Source: Prevotellaceae bacterium UBA1075 (GTDB lineage: Bacteria; Bacteroidota; Bacteroidia; Bacteroidales; Bacteroidaceae). From it: a stretch of 64,000 bases of DNA. The stretch is taken from positions 62,001 to 126,000 of the forward strand of contig DCCS01000045.1 in NCBI GenBank assembly GCA_002316015.1. The letters run 5' to 3'. A model generated the notes under the pieces. It was not told the DNA's origin and searched no databases. It was given only the letters and a program-made list of their open reading frames with translations. The translations under genes were made by a program, and so were the position numbers. Positions 48,900 through 56,892 of this stretch are shown here, piece after piece; within the stretch, counting starts at the first letter, position 1; each line of letters begins with the position of its first letter.

Positions 48900-51800
48900 T
48901 TATTTTACCCTCTTCGCCCCGTCCTGTATAACTATTCTCCCCGCTTCGCGAGCCTCATCGGGCGTATTCCAGCGCCTGCCCCACAGGTCATACACGCCCC
49001 TGGGGGATTTTCCCGCTTCCCGCGCCGCGCCCCCCGCGACATGTCCGATGCCATCGGCCACATTGCTGTAGTCAATCACAAAGTCGAAGGAAGCCTGGCC
49101 CACAGCCCCGATGGAACTGTCGCCCACGCGCCGGTCAAGCAGCACCCAGCCCTCGCCGTCGGGCGAAGCAGACTGTGACCGGCTGCCATAGAGCCGCCAC
49201 GAGGAGGGATTGCGGCTGGGGTACCTGTTGGCATCGTTGGCTGTATAGAAGCGGTAGGCCGAGGGGCGCAGCGGTGTGCCAGCGTCCAGATAGAGGAAAG
49301 CGGTCTGCCTCAGAGGCCCGCACCACTTGGTGGACAGGTTGTCGTCCGTCACATTGCCAGGCACCTCGTCGCTGTAATGCTCTGCCTCGCTGGCATACAG
49401 GGTGAGGGGCGTGTGCTCCGAGCCAGCCGCATCCAGGAGGTCCACCTCGGCCATCTGCACCGCGCTGCCCTCCCTCACGCCATCGATGGCAAGCAGGAAG
49501 TAGCGGTAGCCCACGGGCTCGCGCTCCACCGTGACCGCGCACCGGGCCGTGTGGCTGGTGTAGTCGGGAGCCGACGCGGTCACCACGCACTGGCCCAGGG
49601 CATGTGCCGTGACGCGCCCTGCGGCATCCACCGTGGCCACCTCGGGGTCGCTGCTGCTCCAGCTGAGGGGTATCCCCCCCATGCTGCGGGGAGTGACCTG
49701 CACGGCCAGCTGCACGCTGCCGCCCGGCGACAGGCTCACCCGTGGGGTGGCCATGGCCAGTGAGCTGACGGCATGCAGCAGGGTGTAGTCGCAGGCCGTC
49801 TGGTTGGCGGCTGGCAGCGGGGAGTCCCCCGCCTGCTCGTCAATCAGGGTCCACGAGTCATCATCGGCCTGCGAGGTGCGCGTGTTGCTGCCGCTCAGCG
49901 TCCAGCAGAGCGGGTTGCGCCCAGGGTTCTTCTGGGTGTCATTGGCCGTGCCTATGCGGTAGCCGTAGGGCTCCACCTCCTGGCCCGCGTCGAAGAAGAA
50001 GGTTGCCTTGCCCGAGAAGGCCGAGCAGTACTTGGTGGCCATGCTGCCGTCGGCGAGGTTGGGCCAGTCCTCGCCATTGATGGTGCTCCCGGTGCCCGCA
50101 TAGATGCTGAGCGACGGGAGCTCGTCGAGATTGCTGTCGAGGAGGTCAAACTCCGAGAACTGCACCAGGTTGCCTCCCTGCACGGCGGTCACCTCATATT
50201 TATAATAGCGGTAGCGGGGCGCATTGGGGCTGATGTTGGTATAGGAGCCACCGTCCTGATACACCCACCCGTGCGAGGGGACGGGCACGGGATAGGCGTC
50301 GCGCGCACGCACATTATTGATATTCTGCCTCCAGGGAGAGTCGTTGCCACAGGCAGCCAGCAGGTGGCACAGGGCACCGCTCTGCACATCGGCCTTGCGC
50401 ACGTGCTTCACCTGGTAGGCAAACGTGTCGTAGCAGTCGCTCACCTGGAACTGTCCCTCGACCACGGCAAACTCGCACACGGGAGCCTCCCCCCGCAGCG
50501 TGCCGGCATTGTAGCAGCGGCTCATGAGCAGGTTGCCCTCCGACCACGCCACCATGGCGCTGGCCAGGCTGTCGGCCCTCACGCTGCCCACATTGTAGCA
50601 GTCGGTCACGCTGGCCGTGGCTCCCTGGCACACGCGCGCCACCAGCGCGGCCGCATGGTGCCCGCTGGCCTCCACCGCCGCCTGGCTGCCACAGCGGGCC
50701 AGGGTGAGCGTGCCCTGGTGCACGATGCCCACCAGCGCGCCCACATAGTGGGTGCCGCTCACCCTGGAGCGTGCCCCCAGGAAGAGGTCGGTGATGCGGC
50801 ACGGGCCTGCCACATGGGCAAAGAGCGCGGCGGGAGCCTCCCCGCCCTGGATGGCGAGGCCGCTGATGGTGTGCCCGCCACCGCTGAAGGAGCCCGTGTA
50901 GGGCGCCTGCCCAGTGCCGATGGGGGCAAAGAGCTCGGAGAAGTCGGTCATGTCGAGGTCGCAGAGCAGCTCCGCGCTGGCGTCGGCATGCCCCTGGGCC
51001 ACCATCTGGCTGAAGGTGCACAGGTCCAGTGGCGAGGCTATCTGGCACACCCCATCGCGCTGCTGCAGCGAGCCATAGTTGAGCTTGCGGTCCATCCAGG
51101 CCACCCGTCCCTGCACATAGTCGCGCACCACATCCACCTCGGCATCCCATGTGCCCCACACGCGGGGGTTGCAGTGGAGCTGCTGGGTGAGGTAGGGCCA
51201 GCGCAGGAAGTTGAGCCGCTGGCTGCCGCTCACCAGCGCGCGCAGCGAGTCCACATACTCGCCCATGGCCTGCGCCGTGAACAGGGAGTCGCGCCTGAGC
51301 TGTGCCCAGATGCCCTGAAGCCGCGCCAGGGCAGCGGGGTCGGCCATCACGCGGCTCACCAGGCTGCCCCAGTTGCCCGCCGTGCGCACCTTGTAGGTCC
51401 ACTCCTGGCGCTGGTTGCCGGGATACACATTGTAGTCATTGTCCAGGGCCAGGTCGTTGTCCCACACGGGGCCTGTGTATATGAGGCTGTCGGCACGCTG
51501 CTTGTACATGAACACCTGCCACAGCATGTCGGTGTTGCCATTGAACTCGCAGGCCAGGAAATAGCGCAGGAAGGTGTCCAGGTCGAGCATGCGGCGGTAG
51601 CCGCTGCCGGGCGAAGCGTAGGAGGGGGCATACAGGCTGTCCTCCATGGCATTGAAGTAGTCGCGTATGTAGGCCAGCTGCACGGGCTGTATGTCCTTCT
51701 CGTCGGGGTCGTTGACCGAGACGGGGTTGCCGTGGCGCGAGGTGAAGTTGACGGGGTCTTGCCCCGCATATCCGTTCATCTCTATCAAGTAGCCGCCGGT

Positions 51801-52799
51801 GATGCTCACCGAGTCGGTGCATGTGGCGTCCATCTCGGTGATGTTCACGCGGTTCTTGTCTATCCCGATATAGTCCGTGAGCTGGTAGCATCCCCGGTAG
51901 TCGCCGTTGAGTATCACGTCCACACAGCGGCACCAGGGTGTGAAGGGCATGCCCGCGCGGCGGCTCACCTCGTAGGCCACGGGGTTGCGCATGAGGGTCT
52001 TGTCGCCATAGTTGTTGATGAGGGTCCACTTCTTGGCCTTGGCCGGCGACTCGTCGCGGGCCGAGCCGTGCAGCATGTGGTGGCTCTTGCCGTCGTCAAA
52101 CTTGATGCGGTAGGGCTTGTTCTCGTGCGTGGCAGAGTAGTTGCCGCGCACACGCGTGAGCACGGGATACTCCTGTATGAGCGTCCCGCCCTCGTAGGTG
52201 ATGGTGATGCGCGAGTCGAAGTCCTCGCCCTTCTGCTCGGGCACAGCCTCGTCGGCCACATGGATGCTCACGGTGGGCAGGGCGGTCACCTGGTAGAAGC
52301 GGGTGTCGCTGCCCGCGCCCTCGTGGCCATAGAAGGCCAGTTCGGCCACATTGCAGTAGGAGCCGGCCGACCCCACATAGCGCACATAGCGGAAGCCCCT
52401 GCTGACGCTGATGTCCACACTGGTGGCGGTGCCCAGGGCGGGGGTCTCGCTTATGAGGTAGAGGGGGACGGCATCCATGAAGTCGGGGCGGTTGGCCCCC
52501 TCAAACAGGGAGAGCAGCATGCGGTCGGCTCCCGTGCTGCCGTACTGGCGCGGGGTGTAGGATATGCGTGTGATCACATGGGGCTTGCCCAGGTCGAGCC
52601 CCACCCAGCGGAAGTCGGGGCTGCCCGCCTCGTACCAGGTGGACGCGTCGCCATCGAAGGCGCGTGCCGCGCCGGCACTTCCCTCCCTGCTGATTACCGT
52701 TCCCTGCAGCAGGGACTCTGTGGCCTGAGCAGCCACCTTGTGTGACCCTCCCAGTAGCGCGGCGGCCAGGAGAAGGCAAGATTTGCATGGTAAGTTCAT
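48900..52799 (-). CDS. Large secreted CotH-kinase protein 2 with three discoidin-like domains
   Basis: A 1299-residue exported protein; ATG 52799 gives signal MNLPCKSCLLLAAALLGGSH through KVAAQ. It parallels CotH protein 1: a discoidin-like domain about 30-165 (GFRYVRYVG, CNVAELAFYG), a CotH kinase-like domain about 175-590 (KPYRIKFDDGKSHHML, KKWTLINNYGDKTLMRN, GPVWDNDLALDND) and GLUG-like repeats about 620-820 (APIGTGQAPYTGSFSGGGHT). It then gains a second discoidin-like domain (about 860-1000), a BIg2-type domain (about 1035-1100, LSWSSSDPEVATVDAAGRVT) and a third discoidin-like domain (about 1097-1235). The tail is altered: VYDLWGRRWNTP...GRIVIQDGAKRVK. In the putative active-site motif DFD of protein 1 is DND here. 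Function unknown. Confidence 0.9.
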   Translation of the reverse strand: MNLPCKSCLLLAAALLGGSHKVAAQATESLLQGTVISREGSAGAARAFDGDASTWYEAGSPDFRWVGLDLGKPHVITRISYTPRQYGSTGADRMLLSLFEGANRPDFMDAVPLYLISETPALGTATSVDISVSRGFRYVRYVGSAGSYCNVAELAFYGHEGAGSDTRFYQVTALPTVSIHVADEAVPEQKGEDFDSRITITYEGGTLIQEYPVLTRVRGNYSATHENKPYRIKFDDGKSHHMLHGSARDESPAKAKKWTLINNYGDKTLMRNPVAYEVSRRAGMPFTPWCRCVDVILNGDYRGCYQLTDYIGIDKNRVNITEMDATCTDSVSITGGYLIEMNGYAGQDPVNFTSRHGNPVSVNDPDEKDIQPVQLAYIRDYFNAMEDSLYAPSYASPGSGYRRMLDLDTFLRYFLACEFNGNTDMLWQVFMYKQRADSLIYTGPVWDNDLALDNDYNVYPGNQRQEWTYKVRTAGNWGSLVSRVMADPAALARLQGIWAQLRRDSLFTAQAMGEYVDSLRALVSGSQRLNFLRWPYLTQQLHCNPRVWGTWDAEVDVVRDYVQGRVAWMDRKLNYGSLQQRDGVCQIASPLDLCTFSQMVAQGHADASAELLCDLDMTDFSELFAPIGTGQAPYTGSFSGGGHTISGLAIQGGEAPAALFAHVAGPCRITDLFLGARSRVSGTHYVGALVGIVHQGTLTLARCGSQAAVEASGHHAAALVARVCQGATASVTDCYNVGSVRADSLASAMVAWSEGNLLMSRCYNAGTLRGEAPVCEFAVVEGQFQVSDCYDTFAYQVKHVRKADVQSGALCHLLAACGNDSPWRQNINNVRARDAYPVPVPSHGWVYQDGGSYTNISPNAPRYRYYKYEVTAVQGGNLVQFSEFDLLDSNLDELPSLSIYAGTGSTINGEDWPNLADGSMATKYCSAFSGKATFFFDAGQEVEPYGYRIGTANDTQKNPGRNPLCWTLSGSNTRTSQADDDSWTLIDEQAGDSPLPAANQTACDYTLLHAVSSLAMATPRVSLSPGGSVQLAVQVTPRSMGGIPLSWSSSDPEVATVDAAGRVTAHALGQCVVTASAPDYTSHTARCAVTVEREPVGYRYFLLAIDGVREGSAVQMAEVDLLDAAGSEHTPLTLYASEAEHYSDEVPGNVTDDNLSTKWCGPLRQTAFLYLDAGTPLRPSAYRFYTANDANRYPSRNPSSWRLYGSRSQSASPDGEGWVLLDRRVGDSSIGAVGQASFDFVIDYSNVADGIGHVAGGAAREAGKSPRGVYDLWGRRWNTPDEAREAGRIVIQDGAKRVK

Positions 52800-52893
52800 T
52801 CTTTCGCAAGTAGGCTGGAAGCCCTTGACACAATTCTGACAAACAGGGCTCTCCGTCACGGCAAGTCATGCCTCCATAGCCCGTTACACATGG

Positions 52894-52901
52894 CAAATTT
52901 A
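52894..52901 (-). promoter_or_regulatory. -7 promoter element of CotH gene 2
   Basis: TAAATTTG on the minus strand, 95 bases before the start at 52799. It excludes little of the longer frame but agrees with the signal-peptide start. Confidence 0.6.
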
Positions 52902-53103
52902 CCGCTTTTCCATCACACGGCATTATGCGGGGCACACTTTTCGCACCCCCGCTCATGCCGGGGATGCTGCAGCCACACTTCCCGGAAAGCCATAAGACGG
53001 CTTCCCGGCGTGCGGTTGCCGCCATGCCCCCGGCCAGGCAACCGGGGCACCGCCCCAAGGCCAGGACACCACTCCTCCCGTCCCGCCGCACCGCACCGCC
53101 AAA

Positions 53104-53191
53104 CGCATGCGGCTGCATGTGCCAACGCATGCGGCTGCATGTGCCAACGCAGCGGCATGCGATGGCCAACGCGGCGGCATGCGTTTTCCGC
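53104..53191. repeat. GC-rich 22-bp array D (4 units, 88 bp)
   Basis: Four units start at 53104, 53126, 53148 and 53170. The first two are identical and open CGCATGCGGCTGCATG; the third opens CGCAGCGGCATGCG; the fourth opens CGCGGCGGCATGCG and ends TTTTCCGC. It lies in the 566-base gene-free region between the divergent CotH2 and gdhA genes, away from both -7 elements. Besides these elements I see only weak inverted repeats there. Confidence 0.92.
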
Positions 53192-53315
53192 CCTACCCCG
53201 TCGCGGGAGGCCACGAGGTGGTCTCCCGCGTGGGCCACACTTGACAAAAAGACAAAAAACAGGCGGAATCCGCGCGGTATTTCCCCGTTTTCCTTGCCAC
53301 AATGAAAGGAAATGC

Positions 53316-53323
53316 TAACTTTG
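53316..53323 (+). promoter_or_regulatory. Promoter of gdhA
   Basis: TAACTTTG at -7, with a TTG at 53294-53296 giving the expected 19-base spacing for a Bacteroidetes -33 element. 43 bases before the ATG at 53366. Confidence 0.7.
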
Positions 53324-53365
53324 CACATACTTAACAACATTTCCACAAGACTAACATACAACACT

Positions 53366-54700
53366 ATGAAGACTGAACTGATTTTACAGCAACTTGAGGC
53401 CAAACACCCCGGCGAGGCCGAGTACCTGCAGGCCGTCAGGGAAGTGCTGCTCTCCATCGAGGGCACCTACAACCGGCATCCGGAGTTTGAGCGCGCGCGG
53501 CTGATAGAGCGCCTGGTGGAGCCCGACCGCATCATATCCTTCCGCGTGCCCTGGGTGGACGACCACGGCGAGGTGCATGTCAACCTGGGCCACCGCGTGC
53601 AGTTCTGCAACGCCATAGGCCCCTACAAGGGCGGCATACGCTTCCATCCCTCGGTCAACCTGAGCATACTGAAGTTCCTGGGCTTTGAGCAAACCTTCAA
53701 GAACGCGCTCACCACGCTGCCCATGGGCGGCGGCAAGGGCGGCTCTGACTTTGGGCCGCGCGGGCGCAGCGAGGCCGAGATCATGCGCTTCTGCCAGGCG
53801 TTCATGCTGGAGCTGTGGCACAACCTGGGCCCCGACCAGGACGTGCCTGCCGGCGACATAGGCGTGGGCGGCCGCGAGGTGGGCTACATGTTCGGCATGT
53901 ACAAGAAACTCTCGCGCGAACACACGGGCACCTTCACCGGCAAGGGGCTGGAGTTCGGGGGCTCGCTGCTGCGCCCCGAGGCCACGGGCTACGGAGCACT
54001 CTACTTCGTGAGGCAGATGCTGCGTGACTTGGGGCAGGACATCCAGGGCCGCACGGTGGCCATATCGGGCTTCGGGAACGTGGCCTGGGGCGCGGTGAAG
54101 AAGGCCACCGAGATGGGCGCCAAGGTGGTGACCCTGAGCGGCCCCGATGGTTATGTGTATGACCCGAAGGGTGTGAGCGGCGACAAGATAGACTATATGC
54201 TCGACCTGCGCCTCAGCGGCGAGGACATCGTGGCTCCCTATGCCGAGCGTTACCCCGAGGCCACCTTCTTCCCGGAGCGCAAGCCGTGGGAGCAGCCGGT
54301 GGATATCGCCCTGCCCTGCGCCACGCAGAACGAGCTCACGCTGGCCGATGCCCAGGCCCTGCATGACGGCGGCGTGAGCCTGGTGGCCGAGGTGAGCAAC
54401 ATGGGCTGCACGGCCCAGGCGGTGGACTACCTGGTGGAGCACCGCGTCCCCTTTGCCCCCGGCAAGGCCGTCAACTCGGGCGGCGTGGCCACCAGCGGAC
54501 TGGAGATGACGCAGAACGCGATGCACATCTCCTGGCCGGCCGCCGAGGTGGACAGCCGCCTGCAGCAGATCATGCACGCCGTGCATGACCAGTGCCTGCG
54601 CTACGGCCGCGAGGACGGGTACACCAACTATGTGCGCGGCGCCAACGTGGCGGGCTTCATGAAGGTGGCTCGCGCCATGATGGCACAGGGCATCGTGTGA
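53366..54700 (+). CDS. gdhA: NADP-type glutamate dehydrogenase
   Basis: A 444-residue hexameric cytoplasmic enzyme making glutamate from 2-oxoglutarate and ammonia. ATG 53366 (MKTELILQQLEAKHPGEAEY) is chosen because it is just downstream of the -7 element; the longer frame begins before it. Motifs: RVQFCNAIGPYKGGIRFHP, PMGGGKGGSDFGPRGRSEAE (catalytic-lysine loop), QDVPAGDIGVGGREVGYMFG, TGKGLEFGGSLLRPEATGYG and the Rossmann GFGNVAWGA. The loop that usually reads SDFDPKGKS reads SDFGPRGRS. Length and architecture match the bacterial small-hexamer class. Confidence 0.96.
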   Translation: MKTELILQQLEAKHPGEAEYLQAVREVLLSIEGTYNRHPEFERARLIERLVEPDRIISFRVPWVDDHGEVHVNLGHRVQFCNAIGPYKGGIRFHPSVNLSILKFLGFEQTFKNALTTLPMGGGKGGSDFGPRGRSEAEIMRFCQAFMLELWHNLGPDQDVPAGDIGVGGREVGYMFGMYKKLSREHTGTFTGKGLEFGGSLLRPEATGYGALYFVRQMLRDLGQDIQGRTVAISGFGNVAWGAVKKATEMGAKVVTLSGPDGYVYDPKGVSGDKIDYMLDLRLSGEDIVAPYAERYPEATFFPERKPWEQPVDIALPCATQNELTLADAQALHDGGVSLVAEVSNMGCTAQAVDYLVEHRVPFAPGKAVNSGGVATSGLEMTQNAMHISWPAAEVDSRLQQIMHAVHDQCLRYGREDGYTNYVRGANVAGFMKVARAMMAQGIV

Positions 54701-54870
54701 GCCGCAGGCCGCGCCACTTGGCCCAGGCCAACCACTTGCGGTGTGCCGCCCGCTGCCTGTGGGCAGGCCAGTTCCTCGACATATACAGCCTCTGAGGCCG
54801 TGAGCGCTGCACAATGCCGCCTGCCCAGGAGTCACAGGCGGGCAAATGAAACCGTATCTCCCAAATAACG

Positions 54871-54890
54871 AGAGCCGACGCGCCGGCTCT
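54871..54890. terminator. Small hairpin between gdhA and bipA
   Basis: AGAGCCG (54871-54877) pairs with CGGCTCT (54884-54890) across a six-base loop, just upstream of the bipA -7 element. Weakly terminator-like for gdhA, 170 bases past its stop; it could also affect the bipA promoter. Confidence 0.4.
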
Positions 54891-54904
54891 TGGAGAATTT
54901 GTCG

Positions 54905-54912
54905 TACCTTTG
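54905..54912 (+). promoter_or_regulatory. -7 promoter element of bipA
   Basis: TACCTTTG on the plus strand, 26 bases before the ATG at 54938. Confidence 0.65.
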
Positions 54913-54937
54913 CACGCGGTTTTAATGGAGATAATTT

Positions 54938-56740
54938 ATGCAGAATATCAGAAACATTGCCATCATCGCGCACGTTGACCATGGCAAGACCACTCTGGTG
55001 GACAAGATGCTGCTTGCGGGCAACCTGTTCCGCGACAACCAGCAGACAGGCGATTTGATGTTGGACAACAACGAACTGGAGCGGGAGCGCGGCATCACTA
55101 TCCTGAGCAAGAATGTCTCCATCAATTACAAGGGCACCAAGATAAACATCATCGACACACCGGGCCACAGCGACTTCGGGGGCGAGGTGGAGCGCGTGCT
55201 CAACATGGCGGACGGCTGCATCCTGCTCGTCGACGCCTTTGAGGGGCCCATGCCCCAGACACGCTTCGTGCTGCAGAAGGCCCTGCAGATAGGGCTCAAG
55301 CCCATCGTGGTGGTCAACAAGGTGGACAAGCCCAACTGCCGCCCCGAGGAGGTGTACGAGATGGTCTTTGACCTCATGTGCGACCTCAACGCCACCGAGG
55401 AACAGCTGGACTTCCCCGTCATCTATGGCTCGGCCAAGAACGGATGGATGAGCGAGGACTGGCGAAAGCCCACCGACAACATCTACTACCTGCTTGACAG
55501 CATCGTGGCCAACATACCCGCGCCTGAGCAGCTCGAGGGCACACCGCAGATGCTGATAACAAGCCTGGACTACTCCAACTATACAGGGCGCATCGCCGTG
55601 GGGCGCGTGCACCGGGGCACACTGCGCGAGGGCATGAGCATCGCCGTGGCCCACCGCGACGGCAGCATGGAGAAGACACGCATCAAGGAACTCCACACCT
55701 TCACCGGCATGGGCAGGCAGCGCACCCCCGAGGTGTCCTCGGGCGACATCTGTGCCATCGTGGGACTGGACCACTTCGAGATAGGCGACACCATCTGCGA
55801 TGCCGAGAACCCCGAGCCTCTGCCCACCATCAGCATCGACGAGCCCACGATGAGCATGCTCTTCACCATCAACGACAGCCCCTTCTTCGGCAAGGAGGGC
55901 AAGTTCTGCACCAGCCGCCACATAGGCGAGCGCCTGGAGAAGGAACTGGAGAAGAACCTGGCCCTGCGCGTCAAGCCGGTCGAGGGATACACCGACCGCT
56001 GGATAGTGAGCGGGCGGGGCGTGCTGCACCTCTCGGTGCTCATCGAGACCATGCGCCGCGAGGGCTATGAGTTGCAGGTGGGACAGCCCCAGGTGATATA
56101 CAAGGAGATAGACGGGCAGAAGTGCGAGCCCATCGAGGAACTCACCATCAACGTGCCCGAGGAGTTCGCAAGCCGCATGATCGACATGGTCACGCGCCGC
56201 AAGGGCGAACTCGTGAGCATGGAGTCGCAGGGCGAGAGGGTGAACATCGAGTTCATGATCCCCAGCCGGGGCATCATAGGACTGCGCACCAACGTGCTCA
56301 CGGCCAGCCAGGGCGAAGCCATCATGGCTCACCGCTTCCAGGAATACCAGCCCTACAAAGGCGAGATCACCCGCCGCACCAACGGCTCGATGATTGCCCT
56401 GGAGACGGGCAACGCCTATGCCTACGCCATCGACCACCTGCAGGACCGCGGACGCTTCTTCATCGAACCCCAGGAACAGGTGTATGCCGGACAGGTGGTG
56501 GGCGAGCACGTGCACGAGAATGACCTGGTCATCAACGTGTGCAAGGCCAAGCAGCTCACCAACGTGCGCGCCAGCGGCACCGACGAGAAGGCGCGCATCA
56601 TCCCCGCCACCATCTTCTCCCTGGAGGAGGCACTGGAGTACATCAAGGCCGACGAGTATGTGGAGGTGACGCCCAAGAGCATGCGCATGCGCAAAATCAT
56701 ACTGGACCACCTGGAACGCAAGCGCGCCAGCAAGGACTGA
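54938..56740 (+). CDS. typA: Translational GTPase BipA/TypA
   Basis: A 600-residue ribosome-associated GTPase related to EF-G and LepA, involved in ribosome assembly and stress growth. G motifs: AHVDHGKTT (G1), RERGITI (G2), DTPGHSDFGGEVERVL (G3), VVNKVDKP (G4), YGSAKNGW (G5), all in the first 180 residues. EF-Tu domain II follows, then domain III and V-like EF-G parts, then the BipA-specific C-terminal domain (NGSMIALETGNAYAYAIDHL, VCKAKQLTNVRASGTDEK, SLEEALEYIKADEYVEVTP). Length is typical. It is monocistronic with its own promoter. Confidence 0.97.
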   Translation: MQNIRNIAIIAHVDHGKTTLVDKMLLAGNLFRDNQQTGDLMLDNNELERERGITILSKNVSINYKGTKINIIDTPGHSDFGGEVERVLNMADGCILLVDAFEGPMPQTRFVLQKALQIGLKPIVVVNKVDKPNCRPEEVYEMVFDLMCDLNATEEQLDFPVIYGSAKNGWMSEDWRKPTDNIYYLLDSIVANIPAPEQLEGTPQMLITSLDYSNYTGRIAVGRVHRGTLREGMSIAVAHRDGSMEKTRIKELHTFTGMGRQRTPEVSSGDICAIVGLDHFEIGDTICDAENPEPLPTISIDEPTMSMLFTINDSPFFGKEGKFCTSRHIGERLEKELEKNLALRVKPVEGYTDRWIVSGRGVLHLSVLIETMRREGYELQVGQPQVIYKEIDGQKCEPIEELTINVPEEFASRMIDMVTRRKGELVSMESQGERVNIEFMIPSRGIIGLRTNVLTASQGEAIMAHRFQEYQPYKGEITRRTNGSMIALETGNAYAYAIDHLQDRGRFFIEPQEQVYAGQVVGEHVHENDLVINVCKAKQLTNVRASGTDEKARIIPATIFSLEEALEYIKADEYVEVTPKSMRMRKIILDHLERKRASKD

Positions 56741-56892
56741 GCGCGACAGCGCACGGCCAGGGTGGGCACACCCGCAGGAATACAGCGAAGCAGGTGTCCG
56801 TCACCGGGGATGCCACAAGCCACGGGGCGGCCACCCGCTTCCTCATGCTCACACACAAGCATTCACATCACCTTAACCTAAGACTTCATCAC

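Noticed and set aside
49773..52745. 990-codon plus-strand frame
   Set aside because: Antisense to CotH2 with shadow composition.
53384..56710. 1108-codon minus-strand frame
   Set aside because: Antisense to both gdhA and typA across their intergenic region, which no real gene would do here.
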